Source: Flagellimonas allohymeniacidonis
GTDB lineage: Bacteria > Bacteroidota > Bacteroidia > Flavobacteriales > Flavobacteriaceae
Direction of reading: 5' to 3'
DNA: 64,000 nucleotides
NCBI RefSeq assembly: GCF_004296335.1
Contig: NZ_SGIU01000001.1
Span: forward strand, 659,290 to 723,289
A program made the translations under genes and the position numbers. Positions within the stretch are counted from its first letter, which is position 1. Each line of letters opens with the position of its first letter. Of this stretch, positions 7,126 to 16,197 are shown one piece after another. The notes beneath the pieces are model-generated. The model was not told where the DNA came from. It saw only the letters and a program-made list of their open reading frames with translations, and did no database searches.

Positions 7126-7989
7126 CTATCCCAAATATGATTTAAGATTTTTGCTCTTCGAAGTATGTCTCAATTTTCTGATTGCCTTTTCCCTAATTTG
7201 ACGCACCCGTTCCCGAGTTAAATCAAAAGCGCTTCCAATCTCCTCCAAGGTCATTGACGGTTCATCCCCAATACCGTAGTAAAGACGAACGATATCCGCT
7301 TCACGGGGTGTCAAGGTGTCCAAAGCTCTGTTGATTTCGGTGTTCAAGGATTGGTTCATTAACCCTTTGTCGGGCTTGGCAGATTCGTTGATGTTAAGCA
7401 CGTCATACAGGCTGGATGTTTCCCCTTCCTTCAAAGGAGCATCCATGGAAACATGGGGTCCGATGTTTTTCAAGGATTGTTTTACCTCAGTTATGGTCAT
7501 ATCCAATTCCTTCGCAATTTCTTCAGCCGAAGGAGGACGTTCGTGAGCTTGTTCCAAATAGGAAAACGTCTTTTTTATTCGATTTATGGTTCCAATCTTG
7601 TTAAGCGGTAAACGCACCACTCGCGCTTGTTCGGCCAGTGCTTGAAGAATAGATTGTCGAATCCACCAGACTGCATATGAAATGAACTTGAAACCTCTTG
7701 TTTCATCAAATCGTTGAGCGGCCTTTACCAAGCCCAAATTACCCTCATTAATAAGATCGGGGAGGGTAAGCCCTTGATTTTGATATTGCTTGGCCACAGA
7801 GACCACAAACCTAAGGTTGGCTTTTGTCAATTTCTCCAATGCCACTTGATCACCTTGCTTTATCCGCTGTGCGAGTTCCACTTCTTCTTGGGCAGTGATC
7901 AAATCAATTTTGCTGATATCTTGTAGGTACTTGTCAAGGGATTTGGATTCTCGGTTCGTAACTTGCTTTACGATTTTCAGCTGCCTCAT
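7126..7989 (-). CDS. rpoD: Primary RNA polymerase sigma factor (sigma-70/RpoD, Bacteroidota type)
   Basis: This 287-residue protein carries sigma-70 regions 1.2 to 4.2. Region 1.2 is [17 protein letters not shown]; region 2 includes [34 protein letters not shown] and [14 protein letters not shown]; region 4 contains [15 protein letters not shown] and the helix-turn-helix [19 protein letters not shown]. The short N-terminus without the large region 1.1 is typical of Bacteroidota primary sigma factors, which recognise TTTG/TAnnTTTG promoters. The reading frame is open to 8073, but I place the start at ATG 7989 because family members begin MRQLKI. It directs housekeeping transcription. Confidence 0.95.
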   Translation of the reverse strand: MRQLKIVKQVTNRESKSLDKYLQDISKIDLITAQEEVELAQRIKQGDQVALEKLTKANLRFVVSVAKQYQNQGLTLPDLINEGNLGLVKAAQRFDETRGFKFISYAVWWIRQSILQALAEQARVVRLPLNKIGTINRIKKTFSYLEQAHERPPSAEEIAKELDMTITEVKQSLKNIGPHVSMDAPLKEGETSSLYDVLNINESAKPDKGLMNQSLNTEINRALDTLTPREADIVRLYYGIGDEPSMTLEEIGSAFDLTRERVRQIREKAIRKLRHTSKSKNLKSYLG

Positions 7990-8138
7990 CTGAGATTGTG
8001 GTTTAGGGTTATTGGGGAATGATATTACTTCAACCACAATGATTTTCCAATAAAATCTGAATATAGTTATCAAAATGTTATGAAGAATTTCCTTGCGGCA
8101 TTAACCTTTCAATATGCATTGTTGATAGTATCTTAATA

Positions 8139-8171
8139 TTAAACCCATGTTAAACCCGTAATCGGGTTTAA
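8139..8171. repeat. TTAAACCC direct and inverted repeats between rpoD and helicase genes
   Basis: TTAAACCC occurs at 8139-8146 and again at 8150-8157 (11-bp spacing, one helical turn). The second copy is also half of a perfect hairpin, TTAAACCCG (8150-8158) and CGGGTTTAA (8163-8171), around TAAT. No T-run follows on the plus strand. The cluster lies in the 236-bp divergent gap between rpoD and the helicase gene, so an operator or leader structure is plausible. Confidence 0.4.
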
Positions 8172-8225
8172 AAAACGACTAATTTTGTAAGGTTTGATGT
8201 TTACGAAAACCTAACGCCACTTTCT

Positions 8226-9737
8226 TTGGAAATCCAAAAAGCAATTAAGAAGAAGACGCTCTACGACTACCAAGAAGAAGATTTGACAAAAATCTTTGAG
8301 AAAATCCATGAGCTACCACCCGGAACCAACATTCTCTATCAGCTTCCCACTGGTGGTGGAAAAACAGTGGTTTTCTCTGAAATAGCTAGAAAATACATTC
8401 AAGAGACAGGCAAAAAGGTTGTGGTGTTAACGCATCGAATTGAACTCAGCGGACAAACCTCAAACATGTTGCACGGTTTCGGTGTGGCCAATAAGATCAT
8501 CAATAGCGACGTCAAAGAGCTCTATGATCAGAACGATTATATGTGCTTCGTGGCCATGGTGGAGACATTGAACAATCGTCTACAGGAAGAAAAGGTTCAA
8601 ATCAATAATATCGGACTTGTTATTATTGATGAGGCCCATTACAACTCTTTCCGAAAATTGTTCAAGTATTTTGAAGAAGCGAACATACTGGGGGTTACGG
8701 CAACACCTTTGAGCTCGAACATCAAGCTTCCGATGAAGGACCATTACAAGCATTTGATCATTGGCAAATCGATTAAATCTTTGATTGAAAACCGCTTTTT
8801 GGCCAAAGCCAACTTATACAACTATGATGTTAGCCTACGTACCCTTAAAATTGGTATCAACGGGGATTATACGGTAAAATCATCAGATGAGTTTTATGGG
8901 AATCAGAGTATGTTGGGCAAGTTGGTTTCTGCTTATGAAGAATTGGCCAAGGGGACAAAAACCTTGATTTTTAATAATGGAATTAGTACTTCGCTCTATG
9001 TTCATGAAACGTTTAAAAAGGCAGGGTACAACATTCGGCACTTGGATAACAAGAACACGGCCTCAGAGCGAAAGGAAATATTGGATTGGTTTGCTAATAC
9101 TGATGATGCGATTTTGACCTCAGTTAGTATTCTTACCACAGGTTTTGATGAACCCACGGTGGAATCCATCATACTAAATCGTGCTACACGTTCCTTGACT
9201 CTTTATTTTCAGATGATAGGAAGGGGATCCCGTGTACTGCCCAACAAGGATGAGTTTAATGTTATCGACATGGGTAACAATGTTGCTCGTTTTGGCCCTT
9301 GGGATTCGCCTGTGGATTGGCAAGAAATCTTTCACTTTCCTGATTTCTATTTAGAGAACATCAAGAATGATGAAGATATCGAGCGGGAATTTGTTTACGA
9401 AATGCCTGACGAGCTAAAGGCCAAGTTTAGCAAGTCTAAGAACATCCATTTTGATGTAAAAGCGGAGTACAAAAAGGTGTTTGCGCAAGGCCTGAAATCC
9501 AAACTGGTTTTGGAACGCAGTATTGAGCAGCATGCTCAAATTTGTGTGGAAAATAGTGTAGACGTTTTTGATGCGCGTATTTTGGCCAAAGAGCTCAAAG
9601 AAGAGATTGCCTACCGAGTGCGCCAATATTCGTATTGCATCATGAACAACACCAAAAACTACAAAGAGTGGTTGGAGGAAGACTATGAACGGAAACTACG
9701 CTCCAGCATCTCACGCAAGTTTGCGGCCATGATGTAG
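8226..9737 (+). CDS. Superfamily II DEAD/DEAH-box helicase
   Basis: This 503-residue protein is an SF2 helicase or translocase. Near the N-terminus are a Q-motif-like TLYDYQEED, Walker A LPTGGGKT (40-47), motif Ia VVVLTHRIEL, DEAH at 135-138, TAT at 158-160, and in the second RecA domain SVSILTTGFDEP and QMIGRGSRV (motifs V and VI). The C-terminal 130 residues are lineage-specific and charged. The proposed start is TTG at 8226, since the conserved region begins within 12 residues and no ATG precedes it. It is related to the RecA-like part of type III restriction and UvrB-type proteins, but no nuclease or methylase lies nearby. A glycosyltransferase gene follows after 5 bp. Confidence 0.85.
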   Translation: MEIQKAIKKKTLYDYQEEDLTKIFEKIHELPPGTNILYQLPTGGGKTVVFSEIARKYIQETGKKVVVLTHRIELSGQTSNMLHGFGVANKIINSDVKELYDQNDYMCFVAMVETLNNRLQEEKVQINNIGLVIIDEAHYNSFRKLFKYFEEANILGVTATPLSSNIKLPMKDHYKHLIIGKSIKSLIENRFLAKANLYNYDVSLRTLKIGINGDYTVKSSDEFYGNQSMLGKLVSAYEELAKGTKTLIFNNGISTSLYVHETFKKAGYNIRHLDNKNTASERKEILDWFANTDDAILTSVSILTTGFDEPTVESIILNRATRSLTLYFQMIGRGSRVLPNKDEFNVIDMGNNVARFGPWDSPVDWQEIFHFPDFYLENIKNDEDIEREFVYEMPDELKAKFSKSKNIHFDVKAEYKKVFAQGLKSKLVLERSIEQHAQICVENSVDVFDARILAKELKEEIAYRVRQYSYCIMNNTKNYKEWLEEDYERKLRSSISRKFAAMM

Positions 9738-9742
9738 ATTCG

Positions 9743-10990
9743 ATGAAAAAAGTTCTTATTATAGGCTCTGTTTGGCCCGAACCTTCCACAACTGCAGCTG
9801 GGCATCGTATGCAGCAATTGCTAAACTCTTTTTTAAACTTTGGTTGGGTCACCACTTTTGCATCTACAGCAGCTAGGACGCACTTCTCGTTGGATCTGGA
9901 GAAAATAGGAGTGAGGACGGTTCCAATTCAACTGAATCATAGCAGTTTTGACGATTTCATACGGGAATTAGATCCCAATATTGTTGTGTTTGACCGGTTT
10001 ATGGTTGAAGAGCAGTTTGGGTGGCGAGTAGCAGATAACCTTCCAGATGCCGTTCGGATTCTAAATACTGAAGATTTACACTCCTTAAGAAAAACTCGTG
10101 AGGAATGTCATAAAAAAGGGGAGAAGTTCACCCTTGGCCAATGGAAGTCCAATGACATGACCAAGCGGGAAATTGCTAGTATTTATCGAAGTGACCTTTC
10201 ATTGATGGTATCTACTTTTGAAATGGAATTGCTGCTGGAAAGACTTAAGCTGCCAAAGGAGATTGTGATGCATCTGCCCTTTATGTTGGATGAAATTATG
10301 GATGAAAGCACAATATCGTGGCCCTCCTTTCAGGACCGAACTGGATTCATCACGTATGGAAATGGGAAGCATACGCCCAACGTGGATTCTATTTGGTATC
10401 TAAATCAAAAAATATGGCCATTGATTCGAAACGAGTTACCAGAAGTCACCTTAAAAGTATTCGGAGCCTATCTGCCCCAGCACATTGAGCAATTGCATAA
10501 ACCTAAAGAAGGGTTTCACGTATTGGGTTGGGCGGAAAATTTAGATGCTGAGATTCAAAGCTCGCGTGTGTGTTTGGCACCCATACGATTTGGAGCTGGA
10601 ATCAAGGGAAAACTCATACAGTCCATGCAAAATGGAACTCCAAGTGTAACAACGAATATAGGGGCTGAAGGCATGAATGATGAGTCCGATTGGCCAGGAA
10701 AAATACAAGATGACCCGCTGGAATTTGCCGAATCTGCCATTGAACTCTATACTAATCGAAAAATTTGGGAAAGAGCTCAGATGAGAGGTATGGAGCTGAT
10801 TAATCAAAATTATTGTAAACATTCGCTAGAAAAGAGGTTAAAATCAAAGCTAGAGCATATAGCACTTAACCTTGTTACTCATCGTTCCCAAAACTTCATT
10901 GGGCAACTTCTTCAGCAACAAACCATTGCAAGTACCAGATTTATGGGGAAATGGATAGAGGAAAAAAATAAAACTAAAACGGATGGTTAG
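9743..10990 (+). CDS. GT-B glycosyltransferase (GT4-like)
   Basis: This 415-residue protein has an N-terminal Rossmann start (MKKVLIIGSVWPEPSTTAAG) and a C-terminal nucleotide-sugar domain with VLGWAENLDAEIQSSRVCLAP and FGAGIKGKLIQSMQNG (about 280-300), then TNIGAEGM. This is the GT4/GT1 family pattern. The Glu normally found in the K-L-x-E-A-M motif is Gln here, a modest deviation. It would transfer a sugar from an activated nucleotide donor, probably to a cell-surface glycan. It lies 5 bp after the helicase stop, so both are probably co-transcribed although a functional link is not obvious. No other polysaccharide genes surround it. Confidence 0.75.
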   Translation: MKKVLIIGSVWPEPSTTAAGHRMQQLLNSFLNFGWVTTFASTAARTHFSLDLEKIGVRTVPIQLNHSSFDDFIRELDPNIVVFDRFMVEEQFGWRVADNLPDAVRILNTEDLHSLRKTREECHKKGEKFTLGQWKSNDMTKREIASIYRSDLSLMVSTFEMELLLERLKLPKEIVMHLPFMLDEIMDESTISWPSFQDRTGFITYGNGKHTPNVDSIWYLNQKIWPLIRNELPEVTLKVFGAYLPQHIEQLHKPKEGFHVLGWAENLDAEIQSSRVCLAPIRFGAGIKGKLIQSMQNGTPSVTTNIGAEGMNDESDWPGKIQDDPLEFAESAIELYTNRKIWERAQMRGMELINQNYCKHSLEKRLKSKLEHIALNLVTHRSQNFIGQLLQQQTIASTRFMGKWIEEKNKTKTDG

Positions 10991-11060
10991 TAAAACATCG
11001 AAGTCTTTGGTGCCAGATGCCTATTAGGATGAAACTCTTACTACAATCTAATAATCTTGC

Positions 11061-11681
11061 TTAGATTCTTTCAATATTCTTCTCTTTTTGCCAAAGCTTA
11101 TAAAATTCAAAGGAGTAAACGAACAGAAAAAAAATCGCCCAAGTTTTCGATAGATCTTCAAACGAAAGTCGTAGTATGGTATTGGTTCCACCAAATGCAT
11201 CTATTAAAATCATAATGCCAAAAAAAAGCCCTCCTAAATAAAGGCTGTATGTTTTTAGGGTTTTAGTCCAAAGTAGCTGCTTAAAGGAAAACAGTACCAC
11301 AAGTTCAAAAACACCTATCGCTCCCAGTAAGTATGCATCATTGAAACCCAAGTAGTACCCCATTCTTTCATGAATCATAAACCTCTCGTCCATTGCCAAA
11401 AAGAGAAACAATAAGGATTGAAAAACTAAGAATGGGAGAATTTTTTTGGTGTTTTTTTCTTTTTTCCTATCCAATGTTAAACACAGTATGAAATTATAGG
11501 CGATTAAAACCAAGAACACCGTGGTGATCGTGGTGTTAACGGCAAAGAAAATAACATCTCCCTCAATATCAGAAAGATATTCCCTGACATAGGTCTGCCC
11601 AAATTGCAATTCAAAAAAAATAATGAGAACGCTATATAAAGCAAGCATTAATATCCCAAATCTATAGGCCATGAGAATCAA
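11061..11681 (-). CDS. Hypothetical six-helix inner-membrane protein
   Basis: This 206-residue protein is very hydrophobic. About six transmembrane segments can be seen: near residues 5-25 (GILMLALYSVLIIFF), 45-68 (FFAVNTTITTVFLVL), 82-98, 118-135 (AIGVFELVVLF), 145-165 and 180-198. A charged Lys-rich stretch after helix 2 would be cytoplasmic. I recognise no family and no catalytic motif. It lies 89 bp before the methyltransferase gene in reading direction from the same strand, so co-transcription is possible. Flanking genes do not reveal a function. Confidence 0.6.
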   Translation of the reverse strand: MILMAYRFGILMLALYSVLIIFFELQFGQTYVREYLSDIEGDVIFFAVNTTITTVFLVLIAYNFILCLTLDRKKEKNTKKILPFLVFQSLLFLFLAMDERFMIHERMGYYLGFNDAYLLGAIGVFELVVLFSFKQLLWTKTLKTYSLYLGGLFFGIMILIDAFGGTNTILRLSFEDLSKTWAIFFLFVYSFEFYKLWQKEKNIERI

Positions 11682-11770
11682 CTTTTTTATTAGTTCATAA
11701 TAGTTTGGTGGAAAAATGAAAATTATTGATTGATTTCATTTTCCTGTGCTCTTAGGATATAGGGTAAGGT

Positions 11771-12583
11771 TCACCCCTGTTCATGGACGGGATGTCCCAT
11801 TATATAATATCCAAGGTTTTTCCCATTGGCTTTTTTAGCATCACCAATGGACCATTTATAGTTTTTACTTTTATCCGATCCTAGCAATTGTTCAATATCC
11901 TTAAAGGTATAAGTTCTCATCAAAGATGCTTGCCCATCCCAGGCGTACACCAATGGGATTAAAGGTATCAGATAGGTAAATATCACCTGTTTAAACGATA
12001 GATTTTTAACAAAAGGGGTCATACCCCAGGTCATAAGCATTAACACCAGCAAGGAAATTGGCAAAAGCAATACCCAAACCAAAAGCGGAACGTTGTTTTT
12101 TGCAAGTTCATAAATCAAAATAGACTCATTACTCTTTTCAGCTGACTGTAATATGTTTTGGGCAGTTTTTGGGCTCATATGATGAAAACTGGCAATCATG
12201 GTTTTAAGTCCAGCAGGCGCCACACTTAAATTAGAAGCATCCACAGGGGCCTCATGATAGGATAGGTGTGATAAATTCTTCTCCTTTAAATGGGAAATAA
12301 TCTCTGCATTTGGATGAAGATCGGTCAGTATTAACCTTAAGGGCTCTTCCCGTTTTTCGTTTAGCAATGTGATTACATCCAACATCGGACCTCCAGAACC
12401 AGAACCTAAATCAATGATTTGGTCAAAATCGGACTTCTGTTTCGTTTTTAGTATCAATTGCGCAATAACCTCAGAGGTTCCCATCATACTATGCAGTACT
12501 TTAATAAGGCCTGTAGCCCCATTCCTAACTACTTTGGGCAACCAGTTAAAATCTTCAAATTCAAATAGTTCAATGCGTTTCAT
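11771..12583 (-). CDS. Class I SAM-dependent methyltransferase with membrane segments
   Basis: This 270-residue protein has methyltransferase motif I as IDLGSGSGGPMLDVI (about 57-71), LILTDLHPNAE for motif II, and MIASFHHMSP near motif IV. After the catalytic domain come two hydrophobic stretches, VLLLPISLLVLMLM and VIFTYLIPLIPLVYAW (about 165-215), which suggest membrane attachment. A short C-terminal segment ends near HPVHEQG. The substrate is unknown; a lipid or membrane-bound acceptor is possible. The stop is 78 bp after the start region of nothing else, and the next gene downstream on this strand is the six-helix membrane protein. Confidence 0.7.
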   Translation of the reverse strand: MKRIELFEFEDFNWLPKVVRNGATGLIKVLHSMMGTSEVIAQLILKTKQKSDFDQIIDLGSGSGGPMLDVITLLNEKREEPLRLILTDLHPNAEIISHLKEKNLSHLSYHEAPVDASNLSVAPAGLKTMIASFHHMSPKTAQNILQSAEKSNESILIYELAKNNVPLLVWVLLLPISLLVLMLMTWGMTPFVKNLSFKQVIFTYLIPLIPLVYAWDGQASLMRTYTFKDIEQLLGSDKSKNYKWSIGDAKKANGKNLGYYIMGHPVHEQG

Positions 12584-12783
12584 AGTAGGTTGAATTCCCG
12601 ATGAACAAAAGGTTAGCGCTACAAATTTCGTGGAAATTCTAAGTAATTAATAAAATATTGACAGACTTTTGGTACAGTTTTGCCCCAAATCTTACCGGAA
12701 TACTTCAAAATGGACAAAGTCGACCTTTGAAAGTGAATACCAAAATGTAAAATCCGTTACTTTGCAGATATCAAAAAGTACGT

Positions 12784-13626
12784 ATGAAATCACCCAATTG
12801 GCAAACAGCCATCGAGTTCGAAGATATTACCTACAAAAAGTGTGACGGGGTTGCCCGAATTGCCTTTAACCGACCAGATATTCGCAATGCTTTCCGACCG
12901 AAAACTACCAGTGAATTGTACAAAGCCTTTTATGATGCCCAAGAAGACACCTCTATCGGTGTGGTATTGCTTTCTGGGGAAGGACCCTCTTCCAAAGATG
13001 GTAAATGGGCCTTTTGCAGTGGTGGAGATCAAAAGGCTAGGGGACATCAAGGCTATGTTGGCGAGGACGGTTACCATCGTCTAAATATCCTTGAAGTACA
13101 ACGACTAATCCGTTTTATGCCCAAAGTGGTCATCGCGGTGGTTCCGGGTTGGGCCGTTGGCGGTGGGCACAGCCTGCACGTTGTGTGTGATATGACCTTG
13201 GCCAGCAAGGAACATGCGATTTTCAAACAGACAGATGCCGATGTGACTAGTTTTGATGGCGGATATGGCTCAGCATATCTTGCAAAAATGGTCGGTCAGA
13301 AAAAGGCTCGTGAGATTTTCTTCTTAGGTAGAAACTACTCTGCCCAAGAAGCCTTTGAAATGGGTATGGTAAATGCAGTGATTCCCCACGATGAGCTTGA
13401 AGATACTGCTTACCAATGGGCACAGGAGATTTTGGAAAAGTCTCCAACCTCCATTAAGATGCTGAAATTCGCTATGAACCTTACCGATGACGGTATGGTG
13501 GGCCAACAAGTGTTTGCCGGTGAAGCTACGCGCTTAGCCTATATGACCGAGGAGGCGAAGGAAGGAAGAAATGCATTCTTGGAAAAACGTAAGCCCGATT
13601 TCGGCAAAGACAAGTGGATTCCTTAA
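12784..13626 (+). CDS. menB: 1,4-dihydroxy-2-naphthoyl-CoA synthase
   Basis: This 280-residue crotonase-family enzyme cyclises o-succinylbenzoyl-CoA in menaquinone synthesis. Diagnostic parts are FNRPDIRNAFRPKT, AFCSGGDQKARG (oxyanion hole near SGGDQ, 79-83), GWAVGGGHSLHVVCDM (122-137) and SFDGGYGSAYLAK. At the place where E. coli MenB has Gly in QTGP (the bicarbonate site) this protein has QTDAD (Asp151), the pattern described for type II MenB enzymes that use their own carboxylate. Menaquinone is the main quinone of flavobacteria. The start is ATG at 12784. No other men genes are adjacent. A candidate terminator lies at 13721-13754. Confidence 0.93.
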   Translation: MKSPNWQTAIEFEDITYKKCDGVARIAFNRPDIRNAFRPKTTSELYKAFYDAQEDTSIGVVLLSGEGPSSKDGKWAFCSGGDQKARGHQGYVGEDGYHRLNILEVQRLIRFMPKVVIAVVPGWAVGGGHSLHVVCDMTLASKEHAIFKQTDADVTSFDGGYGSAYLAKMVGQKKAREIFFLGRNYSAQEAFEMGMVNAVIPHDELEDTAYQWAQEILEKSPTSIKMLKFAMNLTDDGMVGQQVFAGEATRLAYMTEEAKEGRNAFLEKRKPDFGKDKWIP

Positions 13627-13720
13627 AAAACGTTTAGGCTCTCAACGGGGAAATTACAAAGATCAGCTTTATTAAAATTAGCGCAATTCGTGTCATCTAG
13701 AATGGAATAGGCCCAAATCA

Positions 13721-13754
13721 AAAAGAGCCTTGCCACTTGGGTCAAGACTCTTTT
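13721..13754. terminator. Candidate bidirectional terminator
   Basis: AAAAGAG (13721-13727) pairs with CTCTTTT (13748-13754); after one mismatch CTTG (13729-13732) pairs with CAAG (13743-13746) around a 10-base loop. The A and T tracts form the outer stem, so it could work in both directions between menB and the convergent serine hydrolase gene. The rest of 13627-13898 shows no convincing gene. Confidence 0.5.
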
Positions 13755-13898
13755 ACGAGAACACTATATGAAAATGAAAAAATTTACTTGTCTTTATCTT
13801 ACACTGTAAATCTACGTCGAGAGTTCCCGTAAGCGAAAATTTTGTTGTGAAGTGGCGTTTCCTTGTGGTTAGTTGCCCATTTCATGTGTTTTAGCCCC

Positions 13899-15233
13899 TT
13901 AACGTACTGATTTTGTGACCTCAGAAAGAAACCGATTAGCGTCAAAATCAGGCTCTTCGGCGAGCCCAGTGCGCACTATGACCATACTTTTGGACGGGAT
14001 CATAAATACATGTTGACCCTGAAAACCATTGCAAGAAAATAAATCGCCAGGGACATCAGGGTACTTCCCACCGGCATTCAACCAAAAATGGGCACCATAT
14101 TTTTCTTCGGAATCTGGTGTCGGTTCAGTAATATAGTCTACCCAGGCAGAATCAAATAGCTGTTTCCCGCCCCAAGATCCTTTATCCAGATACAATTGCC
14201 CAAACCGCGCCCAATCACGGGTACTTGCCCATGCATAGGAGGAAAGTACATAGTTTCCCTTTACATCGGCTTCCAATACCATGGAATACATTCCAATTTT
14301 GTCGATGAGTTCTTTGTAGGGGAAATCCAAATAGTCTTGGTGGCTTCGAAATTGCTGTCTCAGTATGCCTGAAAGCAGGTTGGTAGTTCCAGAAGAATAA
14401 TTCCATATTTCAGTGGGCGGGGCAATCAAATCTTTTTCTTTTTGGGACCAAGACATATCGTCCTCCAAAAAGAGCATTCGGGTCACATCTGAGATTTTCG
14501 TATAATCCTCATCCCATTCCAATCCGCTTTGCATACGCAACAAATGATTTAGGGTAATATCCTTGCGCTCATCTTGTTTCCATTCAGGTATGGGCGCTGG
14601 CCATTCCATTTCCAACTTACCCTGATGTTCTAGAATACCGTAAAGAGTTCCCAAAATACTTTTGGTCATCGACCATCCTAAAATGGGGGTGTCCTTTGTG
14701 AATCCATCCAGATATCTTTCGGCTATCAGATGTCCTTTGTACAGAATCAAAACTGTACGGGTTTTCTGAACTTCCAAATTTTCAAAAGCCAAGCCCACGG
14801 CTTTGTTCAATCTGTCGTAGTCTATTTCGGGAAACAAACTGTCCTTAGGTTCTCCTTGTCCATAAGGATAGGGGATGGTATCTCTTGGCTGAATTCGATT
14901 CGGAGTCAATCGGAATAAATCCTTTTCATCACCACCATTCACCAAGACAGCGCCCAAACCTTCCCTATAAATGGCTTTTCGGTTCATCAGTCCATAAACG
15001 GAAGCTGAGGCATATTTGTCGTCTTGATTTACCTCCGATTCCGCCAATTTTACCAAAGGCATGTTCGTGTCATTCTGAACGAGCGAAGCCTCTGACCTCC
15101 CGGCCAGAAAGACTCCTGATGCCATATATTTTGATGCATATCCGCTTATGATGTTTAGTTTGGAATAATTAAGATAGAGCAAAATTGCGACACCTATCAG
15201 CAGTAGTAATAGAATGCGTTTAAAGAGTTTCAT
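13899..15233 (-). CDS. Membrane-anchored serine hydrolase (class C beta-lactamase / NylB-like)
   Basis: This 444-residue protein has a single N-terminal hydrophobic helix (about 7-22, ILLLLLIGVAILLYL) that anchors or exports it. The penicillin-binding fold begins at about residue 135: the nucleophile motif S188-M-T-K191, then Y279-S-S as the second motif, and a C-terminal FSCNGFQGQHVFMIPS region. This pattern matches 6-aminohexanoate-dimer hydrolase and related esterases more than true beta-lactamases. The roughly 100 residues between the anchor and the catalytic domain are poorly conserved in my reading. It would act in the periplasm on amide or ester bonds. It is divergent from the pirin gene, with only 48 bp between starts. 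Confidence 0.8.
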   Translation of the reverse strand: MKLFKRILLLLLIGVAILLYLNYSKLNIISGYASKYMASGVFLAGRSEASLVQNDTNMPLVKLAESEVNQDDKYASASVYGLMNRKAIYREGLGAVLVNGGDEKDLFRLTPNRIQPRDTIPYPYGQGEPKDSLFPEIDYDRLNKAVGLAFENLEVQKTRTVLILYKGHLIAERYLDGFTKDTPILGWSMTKSILGTLYGILEHQGKLEMEWPAPIPEWKQDERKDITLNHLLRMQSGLEWDEDYTKISDVTRMLFLEDDMSWSQKEKDLIAPPTEIWNYSSGTTNLLSGILRQQFRSHQDYLDFPYKELIDKIGMYSMVLEADVKGNYVLSSYAWASTRDWARFGQLYLDKGSWGGKQLFDSAWVDYITEPTPDSEEKYGAHFWLNAGGKYPDVPGDLFSCNGFQGQHVFMIPSKSMVIVRTGLAEEPDFDANRFLSEVTKSVR

Positions 15234-15281
15234 GGATGAAGATTTGTTGTAACTTAATCGCTAAATATAAACATTTACCAC

Positions 15282-16163
15282 ATGTCTAACATTGGTTTGA
15301 TCATCGAAGAGCGCAGTCGGGATATCGGTGATTTTTTAGTGGGACGTTTGATTCCATTTAGAAAGAAGCGCATGATAGGTCCTTTTATCTTTATTGACCA
15401 TATGGGGCCAACGCAGTTAGGTCCCAAACACTATATGGATGTTGATCAACATCCCCATATTGGACTTTCCACTTTGACCTTTATGTTGGAAGGTGAAATT
15501 ATGCACGAAGACAGTTTGGGAACAAAGCAACGAATCAGCCCAGGTTCTGTGAATTGGATGACCGCCGGTAGCGGGGTTTCCCATTCGGAAAGAACTCCGG
15601 TCGATTTACGAAATGGAAAAGTGTTTACCGCTCATGGATATCAAATCTGGGTGGCGTTGCCCAAGCATCTGGAAGATATGCAACCTGCCTTTCATCACAT
15701 TCCTGAAGACCAATTACCACAGTGGAAAGATGGCAATGCCGAATTTACCTTAGTTGCTGGTGAGGGGTATGGAAAAAAGTCTCCGGTGCCTGTTTACTCT
15801 CCTTTGTTCATGATTCAGATAAAAGTGAAAACATCATATCAACTTAATGTTCAAGACGCATTGAAAGGAGAAATCGGAATTTGTATTGTTGAAGGCCGTA
15901 TCGAGGCCTGCGGACAGACCATAGAAAAGGGCAACATTTTGGTTTCGAAAGTAGAAGATACCTGTAATGTAAAGCTTCAAGCCGACACCCATTTGTTGTT
16001 GTTTGGTGGCGAACCTTTCCCAGAAGAACGTCATATTTATTGGAATTTTGTTGCATCCAGTAAAGAGAAAATAGAACAGGCCAAGGCGGGTTGGAAAAAC
16101 AAAAGCTTTCCAATGATGCCTCACGATACCAGCTACGTTCCCTTGCCCGGCGAAAAAAAGTAG
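15282..16163 (+). CDS. Pirin family protein
   Basis: This 293-residue bicupin protein has the pirin metal site: H57 and H59 in DVDQHPHIGLSTLTFM, and H101 and E103 in SGVSHSER. Length and order (N-terminal cupin, pirin C-terminal cupin near 190-270) are typical. Pirins bind Fe(II); some have quercetin 2,3-dioxygenase activity and others bind regulators, so the substrate cannot be predicted. It is cytoplasmic, with no signal peptide. It is first in a plus-strand series with the 3D-domain gene 34 bp downstream, but a promoter-like TATCTTTA at 16170 suggests the downstream genes may also be transcribed separately. Confidence 0.85.
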   Translation: MSNIGLIIEERSRDIGDFLVGRLIPFRKKRMIGPFIFIDHMGPTQLGPKHYMDVDQHPHIGLSTLTFMLEGEIMHEDSLGTKQRISPGSVNWMTAGSGVSHSERTPVDLRNGKVFTAHGYQIWVALPKHLEDMQPAFHHIPEDQLPQWKDGNAEFTLVAGEGYGKKSPVPVYSPLFMIQIKVKTSYQLNVQDALKGEIGICIVEGRIEACGQTIEKGNILVSKVEDTCNVKLQADTHLLLFGGEPFPEERHIYWNFVASSKEKIEQAKAGWKNKSFPMMPHDTSYVPLPGEKK

Positions 16164-16169
16164 TTTCCC

Positions 16170-16177
16170 TATCTTTA
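16170..16177 (+). promoter_or_regulatory. Candidate -7 element TATCTTTA
   Basis: TATCTTTA resembles the flavobacterial -7 box TAnnTTTG and lies 20 bp before the TTG start of the 3D-domain lipoprotein. The same octamer precedes three other genes in this window (31911, 47170, 48141). The -33 element is not clear. Confidence 0.35.
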
Positions 16178-16197
16178 GTCTAGCTAAATAGGATCCT

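Noticed and set aside
13799..13885. 28-codon minus-strand frame after the serine hydrolase stop
   Set aside because: Too short, no homologue or regulatory context, and it lies between the stop and a terminator-like hairpin.
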